Below are positions 11,540 to 23,855 of a stretch of DNA of 64,000 nt, piece after piece (positions within the stretch are counted from its first letter, which is position 1; every line of letters starts with the position of its first letter). The DNA comes from Poecilobothrus nobilitatus. Taxonomy: Eukaryota > Arthropoda > Insecta > Diptera > Dolichopodidae. The notes beneath the pieces were generated by a model. The model saw nothing but the letters and a program-made list of their open reading frames with translations. It searched no databases and was not told the origin of the DNA. A program made the position numbers and the translations under genes. The stretch spans positions 90,678,670-90,742,669 of the forward strand of contig OX352773.1 in NCBI GenBank assembly GCA_947095535.1. Reading direction: 5' to 3'.

Positions 11540-12360
11540 ATGTACATAAAATCAAAGCAAAAAAAGTTGCGATCAAAAAATATTTAACCACCCTCCCCCC
11601 CTTCCGCCATATAATTTATTCTTATTTTATCTCTTTGTTATTCCCCTGCACCCTGTATATAGATTATTTTATTCCATATAATACAAATGTATGATGTAAA
11701 TAATATCATTATTAAACCATTCTATAGATTGATGGACACAAGCCATAGCTAATCCATAGATAGATAGATCCATATAAAAATAGTAAAAATGGGGTTTAGA
11801 AAGTAATTCAAACTAAAAAATAATATAACATTTACAATAATATTACATCCATTGTAATTGGGTACCTACTTATAATTGGTAGAATTTTATGAGATTTAAA
11901 TGGGGTAAAAGGAAAATAAAAAATAAAAAAACTTTTATAAAGAATTATAGAACTAGTTAAGATATTTGTAACAGAAACAAATATATTTTTGTAGTTATTT
12001 TCAAACATAAAACTATAATAATATTACCATAAATTTATTATATTTAAATAAAATTAATTTCCTTTTTAAACAGAAGAAAATAAATGAGATGTTGGTTATG
12101 GAATTTTCCAAAATTTTCATTTTTATTCAAATAATGATATTTCTTTTCCTTTCATAAGTTGATAATAAATTTTATAAATTCATCACATTATATAATATAA
12201 TGTATTATATGAAATTTTATTATATAATAAAATGATGACAATAAGAATTTTAATAGTTTTTTTTTTTTTTGTTTATTTTACTTAAATTATAAAAATACTA
12301 TTCTTAATTTCTTGGTTTTTTCCTTTAAATTTCCAATTGTTTTTTTGTTATTAAAATTAA
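11540..12360. other. AT-rich stretch with no supported gene
   Basis: Contains a GATA-like run (tagatagatagatcc, about 11758-11772) and TATAT tracts around 12190-12235. Nothing coding was recognised. Confidence 0.45.
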
Positions 12361-12362
12361 AC

Positions 12363-13312
12363 AAAACAGAATGTAAACCAATGGGTTTTAAAGGCGCACA
12401 TTTCCAAATGACAATTCAAACTGTTTAGCACTGTGATTTGTGAAAAAGTTTGAAAATTTTCTTGGAATTTCATATAATAAGAAAAAGTGTAAGAAATAAA
12501 AAGACACTTTCATCAATTTTAAGAGAACGCTACATAATTAAAAAACCCATTAACATATGTAAAATTATAAAGCTTTAATTTTGCCTTTTATTTTGAGAAA
12601 ATTTGTACAGGTGCCTAAGTTACAAGTGTTTAAAAATACCACAATTTTAATTTTTGAGCTCTAATAGGCCTTAAACGGGTCGTGCTCCAAAAAATGTTCT
12701 AAGGAAACTTATATTAATTTTAAAAGTTCTTTCTTACCTATCTTAAATTTCAAGTCCCTATCTAAAAACGTGCTGGAGTTATGAAGGAAGAAAAATCATG
12801 CAAAATTTCGTTTTCACATAACAGTAAATTTAAAATTTTGATATTGTTTTAAAAGTAAGAAAATTTCCGGTCTTTTAGCGCTTTTAGATCGTAAAACTAC
12901 TATGCAGCGCCTAAGTTATATACATCTGCAAATAGGGCTGTTTTGCAATTTTAAGGGGCTGTAACATTATAACCCTATACAATTTAATAAACCGTTAACA
13001 CATGTAAAAATATATTACTGGAGCTTTCATTTTTACATCTTACCAAAGAAGGAAGGTAAATTTATTTTTCTTTAAGGAAGGTAAATCATGCAAAAATATG
13101 GTTCACATAACGGTAAATTTAAATACTAAATTTAAAAAATATGTGTAATTTTGAAAAAAAGGTAAAAAAAAAGTCCTGCCTTTTGAAGTGTATAAATTTT
13201 GTAATAAAGTTTATAAGTTTTGCAAACAGACGGACAGACACAGTGAAAGTCATAGGCACATTTTTTCAAAATTTTTTGGAAATATGTTGAAGAGGAATTA
13301 TCTTAACTAGAT
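12363..13312 (+). mobile_element. B-family interspersed element, copy 2
   Basis: Begins 'aaaacagaatgtaaaccaat' and carries the B-family blocks 'ggcgcacatttccaaatgac', 'acaggtgcctaagttacaag', 'cgtgctggagttatgaagg' and 'ggggctgtaacattataacc'. It ends with 'gcaaacagacggacagacac' and 'aaaattttttggaaatatgt'. The cagacggacagac block corresponds to the (GTCC)n tract of the copy at 33 kb. No ORF of note. Non-autonomous. Confidence 0.78.
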
Positions 13313-13670
13313 CTGCTGGTATCTGCTTGGAATTCGGATTTCTGTTGATTTTGTTTGTTATAAAATAAATAAATATTTTTTCCTATATACCTATGTATAT
13401 TAAACAAAAATATTTTTCACCATGAATAAATTTAACCTGTATTTAAAATTTGTGAAAAATTTCGATTAATTTTTATTTTATTAAAAAACAAAATAAATAA
13501 AAAGGATATTTGTAAATAATTACTCAAAAACATTCGGAAGGAAATTTAAATTTATATTTTTTGAAAAAAATACCTTAAACGGAAATTTAAAATATTAAAC
13601 GAAAGAAACAGTTTTAAATAACAACTACTCAAAAAACAAACAGTTATTTTCTTTTTATTTAAAAAAATAA

Positions 13671-13950
13671 TCTTCCTGTGGGCCTCGGTGGCGTATTGAA
13701 ACATGTATATATGGCAACTCCGCAGCATGAGTATACTCTCCCTACAGGCAAAATTTTACGTAAACGCACTGAAAACAAAAACTGATTTGTACTAAAGTCT
13801 TCGGTAACTACACGCTTCAGCGTACAGTTTTCATAATAAAAACTGTATGTCAAACTAACTGTAACTCAAACTAATGTTCGCACACCTGCGCTTTAGCGAA
13901 ATAGTTTTGCCGATAGAGAGCAACTAGCCTCTACAGTCAAATGTCAAAAT
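13671..13950. other. Island of higher GC, unidentified
   Basis: This 280-bp stretch is markedly less AT-rich than its surroundings. It contains 'gggcctcggtggcgtattga', 'ggcaactccgcagcatgag', 'acgcttcagcgtacag' (self-complementary arms acgct/agcgt) and 'cacacctgcgctttagcg'. It shows no convincing splice-bounded frame. It resembles neither the SINEs nor families A-C. It may be a fragment of an unrecognised transposon or a regulatory or non-coding transcribed block upstream of the receptor exon. Confidence 0.4.
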
Positions 13951-14195
13951 TAAAATTCAAAATTTTCATCCTAAAATTAAAAAAAAGGAAACATACTTAA
14001 TTTTGATTTCATGTTTTTTTTTTATATACATATATTATTAATTATTACTGCCTACTGGATTAAAAGGCACTTTATAGTTTATTTTGATTTTTTAACTTTA
14101 TTTTTAATAAAAACGTAATTAATTATTTATTTGAATATGTTGTTTTGATTTTTTTGAGCGTAGAAGTAGGGTAATTGCCATTAGTTTTTATTCAA

Positions 14196-15849
14196 AAAAC
14201 GAGGAAGAATACAGTTGCCTTTGTCAACTCTTAGATACCCGTACGAACCGTTAGTATGTTCATAGCCTGTCACTCTGCTTACAATATTATTTTTTTAATA
14301 TTTTAGTATTTTAAAATAATTTGGGTGAATTTTATAATTTCTAGAACTATGGGTTGTACATATATTCAAATCATATGTTTCTTCGAACATTCTTCAAAAG
14401 CAGATTCTAACCTTCCACATAACGATTATCAATCCAAAACTTTTTCAAATATTCTATAGTACCATTTAATACTAAGCGGTAAATGTATATTAAATTTACT
14501 TAGTAAAAATAGTAAATATAATTTTAAATATTATATTATATTAATGCGTACATAGTATATTTATATTGTTATAAGTATATCGCCATACATTGCAATATTT
14601 CTTTAAAAATATTTCCATTCATAGAATAATTTCTTATAAGTACAATAAAATATGTACATATATGTATGTAAATACGGCGCTATGTAATATATGTACATCA
14701 ATCTTATCATTCTTTCATCAGTGACATATACGATATGTAAATAAACATGATATTATATAATTATGTATATATATCAATATCATATAAATAAAAATTCTTC
14801 AAGCAACCGTTATGTTGTATATTTATTTACATTTTTTTGTACTACGCATTATATCCTCAACAATTTCAAATTATCGAGTAAAGCAAAATGCAAAAAATTT
14901 GTTAGAAAATTTGACAAAATCAGGTAACACTTTCGTCAATTATAAAGTAACCCTATATTATTAAAAAAAGTTGTTAACAGAAATAAGAGTATAATGTTGA
15001 AGCTTTACTTTTTGTGTATTACCTGAAAAAAATTTTAACAGGTGTTCAAGTTACAGGTGTTTAAAAATAGGAAATTTTCAGTTTTTGACCCCTTACAGCT
15101 CCTAAACGGGGGGTGATACAAAAAAAATTTCTGAAATGACTCATACTTATTTTCAAAGATCTAACTTCTGTCAAAATTTCAAGTTTGCAACTTAAACCGT
15201 TTAGAAGATAGAAGGGTTAAAGGTTTTGCAAAATTTTAGTTTCGCATAACGGTAAATTAAGACACCGTATGCCACAAATATATATTTATTGTATATATAC
15301 TTTTAATGCTAATAAAAGTAGTAATCGTTTGGCGTTTTCAAAATGAAGATATACCTTATATAACTTGTGCTATAATAATTTAAATATAGAGCTTTTTTGA
15401 ACCTTTGGGGAGCTGTAGCTCCGTAACGGGTGGGGCTACAAAAAAAAGTTTTTAAAAATAAAATTAATATTTTTGTGACATCTATCAGCAGTTAAAATTT
15501 CATAGCTCTATTTCAAAAAAAATGTGGGGATCTAAAAGTTAGGTGCACTTTGAGCTACCCGAAGTTTTGGTCGGAACTCAACCAAAAAAAATAGGGAACC
15601 TACAAATTGCTCTTAGAATATTTTGTGTAAATTTCAAGATTCTAGCTTTCTTAGTTTTTGAGTTAGCGTGCTGACGGACGGACGGACGGACATGGCTCAA
15701 ACATCTTAGAATTTGGTTCTGATCCTTTGGTATGGGTATGGGTATATCTAGGTATGGCCTTTGAAGGTATATCTAGCTCGCTTATTTCGAGGTGTTACAA
15801 ACGGAGGAGTAATTTTATTATACCCGATCCTATCGTACGGGTATAAAAA
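14196..15849 (+). mobile_element. A-family interspersed element, copy 1 (about 1.65 kb)
   Basis: Runs from 'aaaacgaggaagaatacag' to 'cgtacgggtataaaa'. Its 3' end is a hairpin, with arms tatacccg and cgggtata and 'atcctatcgta' between them. Upstream of the hairpin sit a (GGAC)4 tract at about 15672-15691, 'atggctcaa', and 'gaaggtatatctagctcgct'. Inside are 'ggagctgtagctcc' palindromes and 'caagttacaggtgtttaaaa' modules. A near-identical copy is at 19611-21196 and an inverted one at 34661-36215. The tract plus terminal hairpin is the architecture known from dipteran mini-me/DINE-1 elements; that assignment is inference. Confidence 0.85.
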
Positions 15850-16690
15850 TCAAGACCGAACCAGAACCAAAAATTTAAGATTTTAAAAACCAAAACCACA
15901 ACTTCAAAATAAGCTTGGACCAAAACCGAAGCCCATCAAAAAACCACAGATTTTCTTAATTATACAGATTTCCTCGAATAAAGTATCGGTTGATTTTTCA
16001 GCACTTCTTCTTTTATATAAAATTCTACTTGAAACTTACAACATTTTTGAGTTTCATTGAAAACTTATACATTTTTCCGTATAGGCAATTATAGTAATCA
16101 GAGAAAACTGTCAATTAAATTATCTGTCAAATGACAAATGACAATAATGAAGGCAAAATAAAAATAAATGTAATTTAAATTTAAATTGTTGTTAGCGTTA
16201 TTTCGATGTTTGTAAAATAAAGTTTTACTATTTTAATTTATTTAATTATTATTGGTAGAAAATGGTACTAATAAAGAATAAAAAAAGATTGTTTTATTTA
16301 ATAATGACATTGGCTGAATTGAGAAGAATAAAAAAGTAAAAAATTTTCTAGAATTAATTTTTTTTTTACTTCTTTTGAAATTTCCATTTTAAAACAAATA
16401 TTTTTAAACCTAAACTCAAACAAACTTTTTAAACATTAATTTTAAACATTTATTTTAAACATTGAAATAAATAATAAAATTTTTTGAAAGTGTTATATTA
16501 TAGTGGATATATGCTTATAAATTTACAATTTTTCCAGAAAATGTGTCACCTGGACAAGTTTTTTGACTTATGAGTTCTTCTAAGTTCTTTCTATTTTGTT
16601 TTTTCTAAGGGTGGTGGGAGTCTTCCAAAGATACCAAAGATTGGAATTCTTCCAAAGATTGGTAGTGTCAGACTCTTACAGACTAAATCT
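15850..16690. other. AT-rich stretch with no supported gene
   Basis: Begins with degenerate 'aaccaaaacc' strings (about 15850-15950), then AT-rich DNA. No coding motif or repeat boundary was found. Confidence 0.45.
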
Positions 16691-16839
16691 ACCTCCGTCT
16701 TTAGTCAATATAATGGGATGAAACCATACTAATCGCTAACGTAGTATATTGGCTAGAGAATTGTGATATAGGAAAAAATAGGACAAGGAACCGAAAACAT
16801 TCAATTGGAGAGTGATAGTAGATATTAATAAAAAATCTG

Positions 16840-16952
16840 CCTATTATTATTGTTATTTTGCTATCAATGTCAGCTATTATTATTGGAGGTTCGAACCCAA
16901 GATCCTCCGATTGAATGGCTGACGACTTAACCACTACGCCATGAGTCAGATT
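16840..16952 (-). mobile_element. tRNA-derived SINE, family 2
   Basis: Read on the minus strand, the head is CATGGCGTAGTGGTTAAGTC (A box, about 16944-16925), then ATCTTGGGTTCGAACCTCC (B box GGTTCGAACC, about 16899-16886). The body contains AATAATAATAGCTGACATTG. The spacing is tRNA-like, but the acceptor arm does not close cleanly, and the related decayed sequence at 18118-18185 argues for a SINE rather than a working tRNA gene. It lies 180 bp upstream of the receptor TM7 exon. Confidence 0.65.
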
Positions 16953-17131
16953 TAAATCACTTTCAGATTTAGGATCATATAGAAAATAAACTATTCAATT
17001 ATTATAAATTATTAATAAAAATTAATAAATTTTGTAATTTTATCTCATAATATTAAAAAAACATCATCATTAATTGTTTTCTAAAAATAAAATAATTTTA
17101 ATATAAACAATTTTTTTTTGATTATTTTCAG

Positions 17132-17287
17132 ATTATTTTGGTGCTAAAATCTTTAGAATTATATAATAATTCATTATTTGCAGTAATATGTCAAATAACT
17201 GCACATGTTTTGGCGTATACGAATTCATGTGTTAATCCAATTTTATATGCATTTCTTTCTGATAACTTTAGGAAAGCATTTAGAAAA
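17132..17287 (+). CDS. AstA-R1: AstA-R1 penultimate coding exon (TM7 and helix 8)
   Basis: This internal exon encodes the end of a class A (rhodopsin-like) neuropeptide GPCR, most likely the plasma-membrane receptor for allatostatin-A, a relative of vertebrate galanin receptors. It reads open for exactly 52 codons. It starts after a pyrimidine-rich acceptor (tttttttttgattattttcag) and ends at a consensus donor, GTAAGT. Residues 1-10 ([10 protein letters not shown]) are the end of TM6 and extracellular loop 3. TM7 carries [14 protein letters not shown], with the NPxxY switch as [15 protein letters not shown] is amphipathic helix 8. Both boundaries are phase 0, so it joins in frame to the exon at 29972. 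LKSL..Y in loop 3, [12 protein letters not shown] and FRKAFRK fit allatostatin-A receptor 1 better than receptor 2, from family knowledge. No exon for TM1-TM6 was found in the 17 kb upstream. Another galanin-like insect receptor is the main alternative. Confidence 0.87.
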
Positions 17288-18117
17288 GTAAGTATAGCTT
17301 TTTTGATTTGAATATTGTTTAATTTTAATATTAAAATTATTATTACATCATATATAAAATTATTATATTTTAATTACTTTTTAATAAAAATTTTATAAAT
17401 AAAGAACCCCATTATTTTGAAATAACAACATCCGAACAAAAGAAAAAACTTAAATTTATTTTATAATTAAAAAGCAAATAATATATAAAAGCAAAATTAA
17501 AAGCGAAGAAGTTTCAAATCTGTTTTTAAAACTTTTTTAAAATGTGAAAAGAAAATTTACATTAATAAGAGAAAAAGTAAAATTGATTTGGAGTGAAAAA
17601 TATTACTAAAAAAAATTCTTCAAAGCATAATTATACCACAAATTAATTATATCACCCCATTTCATTAAAAATTGCATAGTTCTTTTTGAAAAGGCCAAAT
17701 TTGCCAAAAAGTATGCAATATTTAAGAAAACATTCCACGTTCACTTTGTTCTCTTCAATTCGCCCTAATCGAATTTTTATTGTTTATTTCCTATATCATA
17801 ATAAAATATATAGTGTTATATAAACTTATTTATATAATTATATACGTATATTCTAAAATTCGAAAATGTTATTTGATATTTTTTGTTTTTTATTTTTCAT
17901 TTATAATATATAAACAGCCTAAAGTATCCACTAAATTCCTTTAATGCTCATATTAGATTAAGTTTCAGTTTTTTGAATCATTATTTTCACAAGTTCTTGA
18001 GCACTCGGCATAGCTCTTGTACAAAATTATGAAAAACATATACTGTATTGGTGCACAATCTATTATCTTATACAAGAATTTATTATTTATTATTTATATT
18101 ATATTGATATAGACTAT

Positions 18118-18185
18118 TAAATTAAATCCAACACCATTCGATTGACAGATTGGCAACTTAACCACTTGGCTATTGGTATAACTTT
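18118..18185 (-). mobile_element. Decayed SINE family 2 head
   Basis: 'ttcgattgacagattggcaa' and 'cttaaccacttggctattgg' align with 'ccgattgaatggctgacgac' and 'cttaaccactacgccatgag' of the copy at 16.9 kb. The B box is largely lost (tccaacacc). It lies within the final receptor intron. Confidence 0.5.
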
Positions 18186-18693
18186 GATATACCATTCTGT
18201 TAAAGAAAAATTTTTAATAATTTTCCATCTTCCTTCCTTTTTCTTTTATAATATTTAAATAAAAACTTTAAGATAGTATTTAATAAACAGAAAAGAGTTG
18301 AATAAATTTAAATTATTCGAATATTAAAAGGTAATTATGTTCTTATGTTTCTAATTCTATTTTCCATTTTTTTCAACGATCCATAGTTTTACACATTTTA
18401 ACTGTCTTTGAATTAAAAATTTTCTAACGAATTAAACAAATTTAATATAAAAAGTTTAATTTTAACATATTTTTTTATAAAAAATGACTTTTAACATATT
18501 TATAAATTTTTCAATTACTCCGCTGTGGTTTGTATAAAGAAAAAATATTTATTTTATAATTTTATGAAAATAATTTTTCAAAATTAACTCTTTTTATTTA
18601 CATTTTAAAAAACGGAAAAAATAAACTTTATTATTTACTCTCGCCGCCACCAACCCAACTACTATTACTATTCATTAATTTATAAAAAAAAAA

Positions 18694-19310
18694 AAAAATG
18701 AGAAAGAGGTACAGTAGAATGTGAATACCCGTATGCAAATAATATATGCTGTTTCCATAAAACTTGATGATATTTTGCAAAATTTCAAATGTTTTACTTA
18801 ATTAAATACCTAGAAATACATATTTATATAAATTTTGGAGTTGTATGACAGATATTTGAACATGTTGCTCCGAACCAACCATATTTTACAGAAATCATTG
18901 CCATAAAATTTGATCATTTTTTACAAGAAATGATGCCTAGCTTAATTACGTTCCAATATAAACAAGCTACATCAACCTGCTACTCTAGTACAACCAAATT
19001 CTACACAAGTTATTGACATGCAACTTGACATCTTTTCACAAAATTTTAGATCCCTAAGAACGAAGTTGTTTTGCAGCTAATCGAACCAATCGAATTGGTG
19101 GATTTAAATAACAAAACTGACATTTTTACAAAAGTGACGTAGTAAAAATTTCAAAATCCTAGCTCCTTTATTTTTTGAGTAATCATGCGGACGAATGAAC
19201 GGACATACATTGCTTAATAGACTCAGATTAGGATTCTGATCCGATCCATACACTTCTGTCTATATCTAACTCGACACCTTTAAGATGTCACAAACGTAAT
19301 GCCAAATTCC
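18694..19310 (+). mobile_element. C-family interspersed element, copy 1
   Basis: Starts 'atgagaaagaggtacagtag' then 'gaatacccgtatgc'. It carries 'gtttccataaaacttgatga', 'tagctcctttattttttgag', 'gcggacgaatgaacggac', 'attctgatccgatccat' and ends 'aagatgtcacaaacgtaatg'. The order matches the copy at 50994-51732. The final 'cgggtataaaa' hairpin arm is missing. Confidence 0.75.
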
Positions 19311-19610
19311 AAAGTCCAAAATTAGAAACAAATGAGAAAAATTTCAATTAAAAAGAGAGAAAAAGTTTTTCTCTCTAAAAAAAAAAGGAAACTGAATTTA
19401 TTTTCAAATTAACCAAATCACTTTTTCTAACTCCCCTTCATAGTTTCTATTATTTTTAATTTGCAATTTTTCCTCCTTTTTTTTTGTGTTTTTTATTGCC
19501 ACGTTTAAAGGCATTATGAAGTCAGTAAAAATTTACTGAATATTTTAATTTTATTTTTTAATTTTTTAGTTGTTTGTTAGTCTTCTATAATTTTTGAATT
19601 AAAATTAGAA

Positions 19611-21196
19611 AAAACGAGGAAGAATACAGTTGACTTTGTCAACTTTCAGATACCCGTACGAACCGTTAGTATGTTCACAGCCTGCCACTCTGCTCACAAT
19701 ATTATTTTTTTTAATATTTTAGTATTTTAAAATAATTTGGGTGAATTTTATAATTTCTAGAACTATGGGTTGTACATATATTCAAACTATATGTTTATAT
19801 GTACATTCTTCAAAAGCAGATTCTGATTCACATAACGATTATCAATCCAAAACTTTTTCAAATATTCTATAGTACCATTTAATACTAAGCGGTAAATGTA
19901 TATTAAATTTACTTAGTACAAAATAGTAAATATAATTTTAAATATTATATTATATTATATTTAAATATTCCATTGACAGAATAATTTCTTATAAGTAGAA
20001 TAAAATACATATATGTATGTAAATACGGCGCTATATAATATACATCTATACTCTTATCATTCATTCACTAGTGACATATACGATATGTAAATAAACATGA
20101 TATTATATAAGTATGTATATCAATATCATATAAATAAAAATTCTTCAAGCAACCGTTATGTTGTTTATTTATTTACATTTTTATGTACTACGCATTATAT
20201 CCTCAACAATTTCAAATTATCGAGTAAAACAAAATGCAAAACATTTGTTGAAGAAATTTGTTAGAAAATTTGAAAAATTCAAGTAACACTTTCGTCAATT
20301 ATAAAGTAACCCTATATTATTAAAAAAAGTTATTAACAGAAATAAGAGTATAATGTTGAAGCTTTAATTTTTGTGTATTACTTCAAAAAAATTTTAATAG
20401 GTGTTCAAGTTACAGGTGTTTAAAAATAAGAAATTTTCAGTTTTTGACCCCTTACAGCTCCTAAACGAGGGGTGATACAAAAAAAATTTCTGAAATGACT
20501 CATACTTATTTTCAAACATCTAACTTCTATCAAAATTTCAAGTTTCCAACTTAAACCGTTTAGAAGATAGAAGGGTTGAAGGATTTTGCAAAATTTGAGT
20601 TTCACATAACGGTAAATTAAGACACCGTATGCCACAAATATATATTTATTGTATATATACTTTTAAAGCTAATGAAAGTAGTAATCGTTTGGCGTTTTCA
20701 AAATGAAGATATACCTTATACAACTTGTGCTATAACAATTTAAATATAGAGCTTTTTTGAACCTTTGGGGAGCTGTAGCTCCGTAACGGGTGGGGCTACA
20801 AAAAAAAGTTATTAAAAATAAAATTAATATTTTTGTGAGTTCTATCAGTAGTTAAAATTTCATAGCTCTATTGCAAAAAAAATGTGGGGACCTAAAAGTT
20901 AGGTGTTCGAGAGCTACCCTAAGGCTTGGTCCAAACTCAACCAAAAAAAATAGGGAACCTACAAATTACTCCCAGAATATTTTGTGTAAATTTCAAGATT
21001 CTAGCTTTCTTAGTTTTTCAGTTAGCGTGCTGACGGACGGACGGACGGACGGACGGACGGACATGGCTCAACAGTCTTAGAATTTTTTCCTGATCCGATC
21101 CATACCTTTGAAGGTATATCTAGCTCGCTTATTTCGAGGTGTTACAAACGGAGGAGTAATTTTATTATACCCGATCCTATCGTACGGGTATAAAAA
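19611..21196 (+). mobile_element. A-family interspersed element, copy 2
   Basis: Near-identical to 14196-15849 from 'aaaacgaggaagaatacag' to 'cgtacgggtataaaa'. It has small deletions around 19800-19980 and lacks the 'tatgggtatgggta' expansion of copy 1. The microsatellite here is (GGAC)7 at 21035-21062, against four units in copy 1. Its 3' hairpin tatacccg/cgggtata is intact. Inserted in the final receptor intron, same strand as the gene. The two predicted small ORFs inside it are incidental. Confidence 0.88.
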
Positions 21197-23242
21197 CGAA
21201 AGACTTTTTCAAATATGAATTTTAGTTTCAATTAGTTTTTATTTTTTTTTTTTTTAAGCAATCCTTTATTTGGACAAAAATATAATAAAGAAAAAATAAA
21301 AACAAAAATTCATCTGGTGTATTTTTAAAATTATACTCATATATTATTAAATTAATGTAAATATTTTTTAAGGACATCAAATTAAATGTAACCATTTTAC
21401 AATTTTCATTTCAAACTTTATTTGTGTAAAATTTCATAGTTTTTGCTTAGTTAATTTTTGAACGAATAAATTTTTGATATCTTATTTAAATAAATATTAT
21501 TTTGAAAATTGCGATATTTTAATTTCAATGTACAAAAACAAACTGAAAAAATTTATTTTATTTTGGTAACAAAAAGAGAAAATTTTAGACGGTTAAATAA
21601 TGTTTTAAATTATAATGAAAATTTTATAATCTTAAAATGGAACAACGACGTTATCTTGACAAAAATAATCTTAAATCTATAAGTCTACAAAATCTTAAAA
21701 TTCTTATTTTTAAAATCCTTTTCGGAACAAAATTTTGAAGGAAAAAGTCTATTATTTTTCTGATACAAACAAATATTTTTCTATTAAGATTTTTGAAAAA
21801 CTGAAGCTGTGCGTTTTGTTATAGTTAGTAATAAAATAAGGATTTCAATATTGTGTTTAGTAGTGATTTGGTGGTTTCAGTCCATACGATTTGCTGACGC
21901 TTTTTACACGATATGTATTAATACCAGCTTTCAAACTAAATAAATATAAAAAAAAATCAAATTTTAAAAAAATTTAATTTAAGTTTTTATTTTTTTAAGA
22001 TTTTGTTTTCCAAAATTATTTCAACTTTCTAGATTGGTTTTTTTTTTTTCAAGATATCTGGTATGAAATTCTTAAAATGCATATATAAATAATAAAAATA
22101 TTCCAAATCCCAAAAAAATCATGACAAAATAAAGTATTAAAAGTGTTAAATACTTACTCCAATAAATTTGTTAAATTTATTTCTGACCCTTAATATTTCA
22201 TTTCGGATGGGAAGGAAGGCATTTTTAGAAAGGAGAATTGGATGAAAATAATTTTAGTTGTGAAAATTTTTATGATTACCTATAAATGATTTTAGAACTG
22301 GGTTCTTTTTCTAAATGAATTACATTTTTAAAAATAATTTCATTCACTAAATTTTCCTCTTGTTATTAGGAATTGTTAAAATTAATTTCAAAATCTTTCG
22401 TTATACAAAACAATTTTTCTTCATATTGCAAAAATTTCAAAATATTTTCTATTTTCTATTGTTTAATAATTACATACCTATTTCAAAATAATTATTAAAA
22501 AAATTTCAAGTTTGCTTTTTTAAATGAAACTTTTATTTTTTTAATTTCATATACTGTATTCAGTATCTTTACAAAATATGTAGTTAAAATGTAAAAAAGA
22601 TTTTGAAAAACAATACAAGGTACAAAATAAGATTTAAAAATTAAACAAAAAAATATAAAAAGACAAGAACAATTCGGATTATTTTGTTATGTTTTCTATT
22701 TCTTCCTTTCAATTTTGTAAAGCGTTATTTCAAATTAACTGTAATAAAAAGGAAAAATTGTTTCCTATATTGTGCAATTTCTATTGCAACATTGCATACT
22801 ATTATTTTATTCAATTTTTTTTTTTTTTTTTTTGCTTCCTTTTTATTTTCATCATTTTCTTCAGTTTTTTCTATTATTTTTGAAATATAGCTTTTCTTCA
22901 AGCTCTCTACCGAAAATAATTTTCTTTGCTATACACTCTTTTAAATCTAAAAAACAAAAAGGAAAATGATACCCTTGAAAAAACGAACCATTGCACAAAT
23001 TTCTCATAAAATTTTTGTTACGTTGTTGTTGCATTTGAAAAAGGAATTTTCTTTTGTTTATTTAAAGGACACTTAAGATAGTATCATTATATATATATAT
23101 ATACATATGTATATACAGCTATGTCAAAATAATAATAACATCCTTTATATCCTTTTGTATTTTGGATCTAGAAATCACTGTTTCTGTAAAATTAGTAAAA
23201 ATATATTGGAAAATTTCGGTATAAAAAATGGGAGTGTTTAGA

Positions 23243-23363
23243 AATATCGCGAATTCAAATTTCATGTTTCAAAATCTCATACTTCCTCTCGTGAAATCTT
23301 GTATTTTAAAATGTCGCGCGTCAAAATCACGTGTCGCAAAACCGCATTTTCGCGATATTTTTA
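23243..23363 (-). repeat. 15-bp minisatellite array, inverted partner (left arm)
   Basis: Read as reverse complement it is a degenerate array of 'gagattttgaaacat'-type units: tgtttcaaaatctcata, gtgaaatcttgtatttt, gtcaaaatcacgtgtcg. It mirrors the array at 23856-23992. The 64-codon frame over it is a product of the repeat. Confidence 0.7.
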
Positions 23364-23855
23364 AAACACAGAAAAAATACAAGAATTATTGGAAGCCTTT
23401 TGTTAAAAAAAAATTCGAATAGCCAAAAAAATGTAAAAATAATGTTGCAAAAAAAATAGCGAATTTCTATGTTGATTCCTGATAATAATTTCAAAGAGGT
23501 AGTAATAAAATCAACTTCTACCAATAACGAAATAAGTATGTAAAAAATAATTACTGAGGATTTTAGAATTGGATTCAAAATCACAGTTCAAATAATTTGT
23601 TCGGAAAGGGTTCAGAGACGGCAGCCCCATTATTTTAAAAGATTCTTTTTTTAAAATATGTATATGTTAAAAATAGGGAGATAGGGTATTCGCTTTTTCC
23701 AAAATATTTATATACATGCATATGTGAGATTTTGAATTAGGAGAGGTTTTAAAGTTGTATTGTATGTATATACAACATTAATTCAAATTTGAAAATTATT
23801 TTTTTTTTTTGTATAAATTTAATTTTTTGGATTTTCATTAAATATTTGATTATAA

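Noticed and set aside
16701..16934. 77-codon minus-strand open frame, and the tRNA-like sequence as a functional tRNA gene
   Set aside because: The frame overlaps a SINE-like tRNA head. The A and B boxes are good, but the acceptor arm does not pair cleanly, and a decayed relative at 18.1 kb indicates a repeat family.
20871..21080. 69-codon frame ending TDGRTDGRTD
   Set aside because: It lies within the A-family element and the tail is the (GGAC)n microsatellite.
22684..22969. Three overlapping Phe-rich frames
   Set aside because: They stem from poly-T and TTC-rich intronic DNA. All three frames stay open for compositional reasons.
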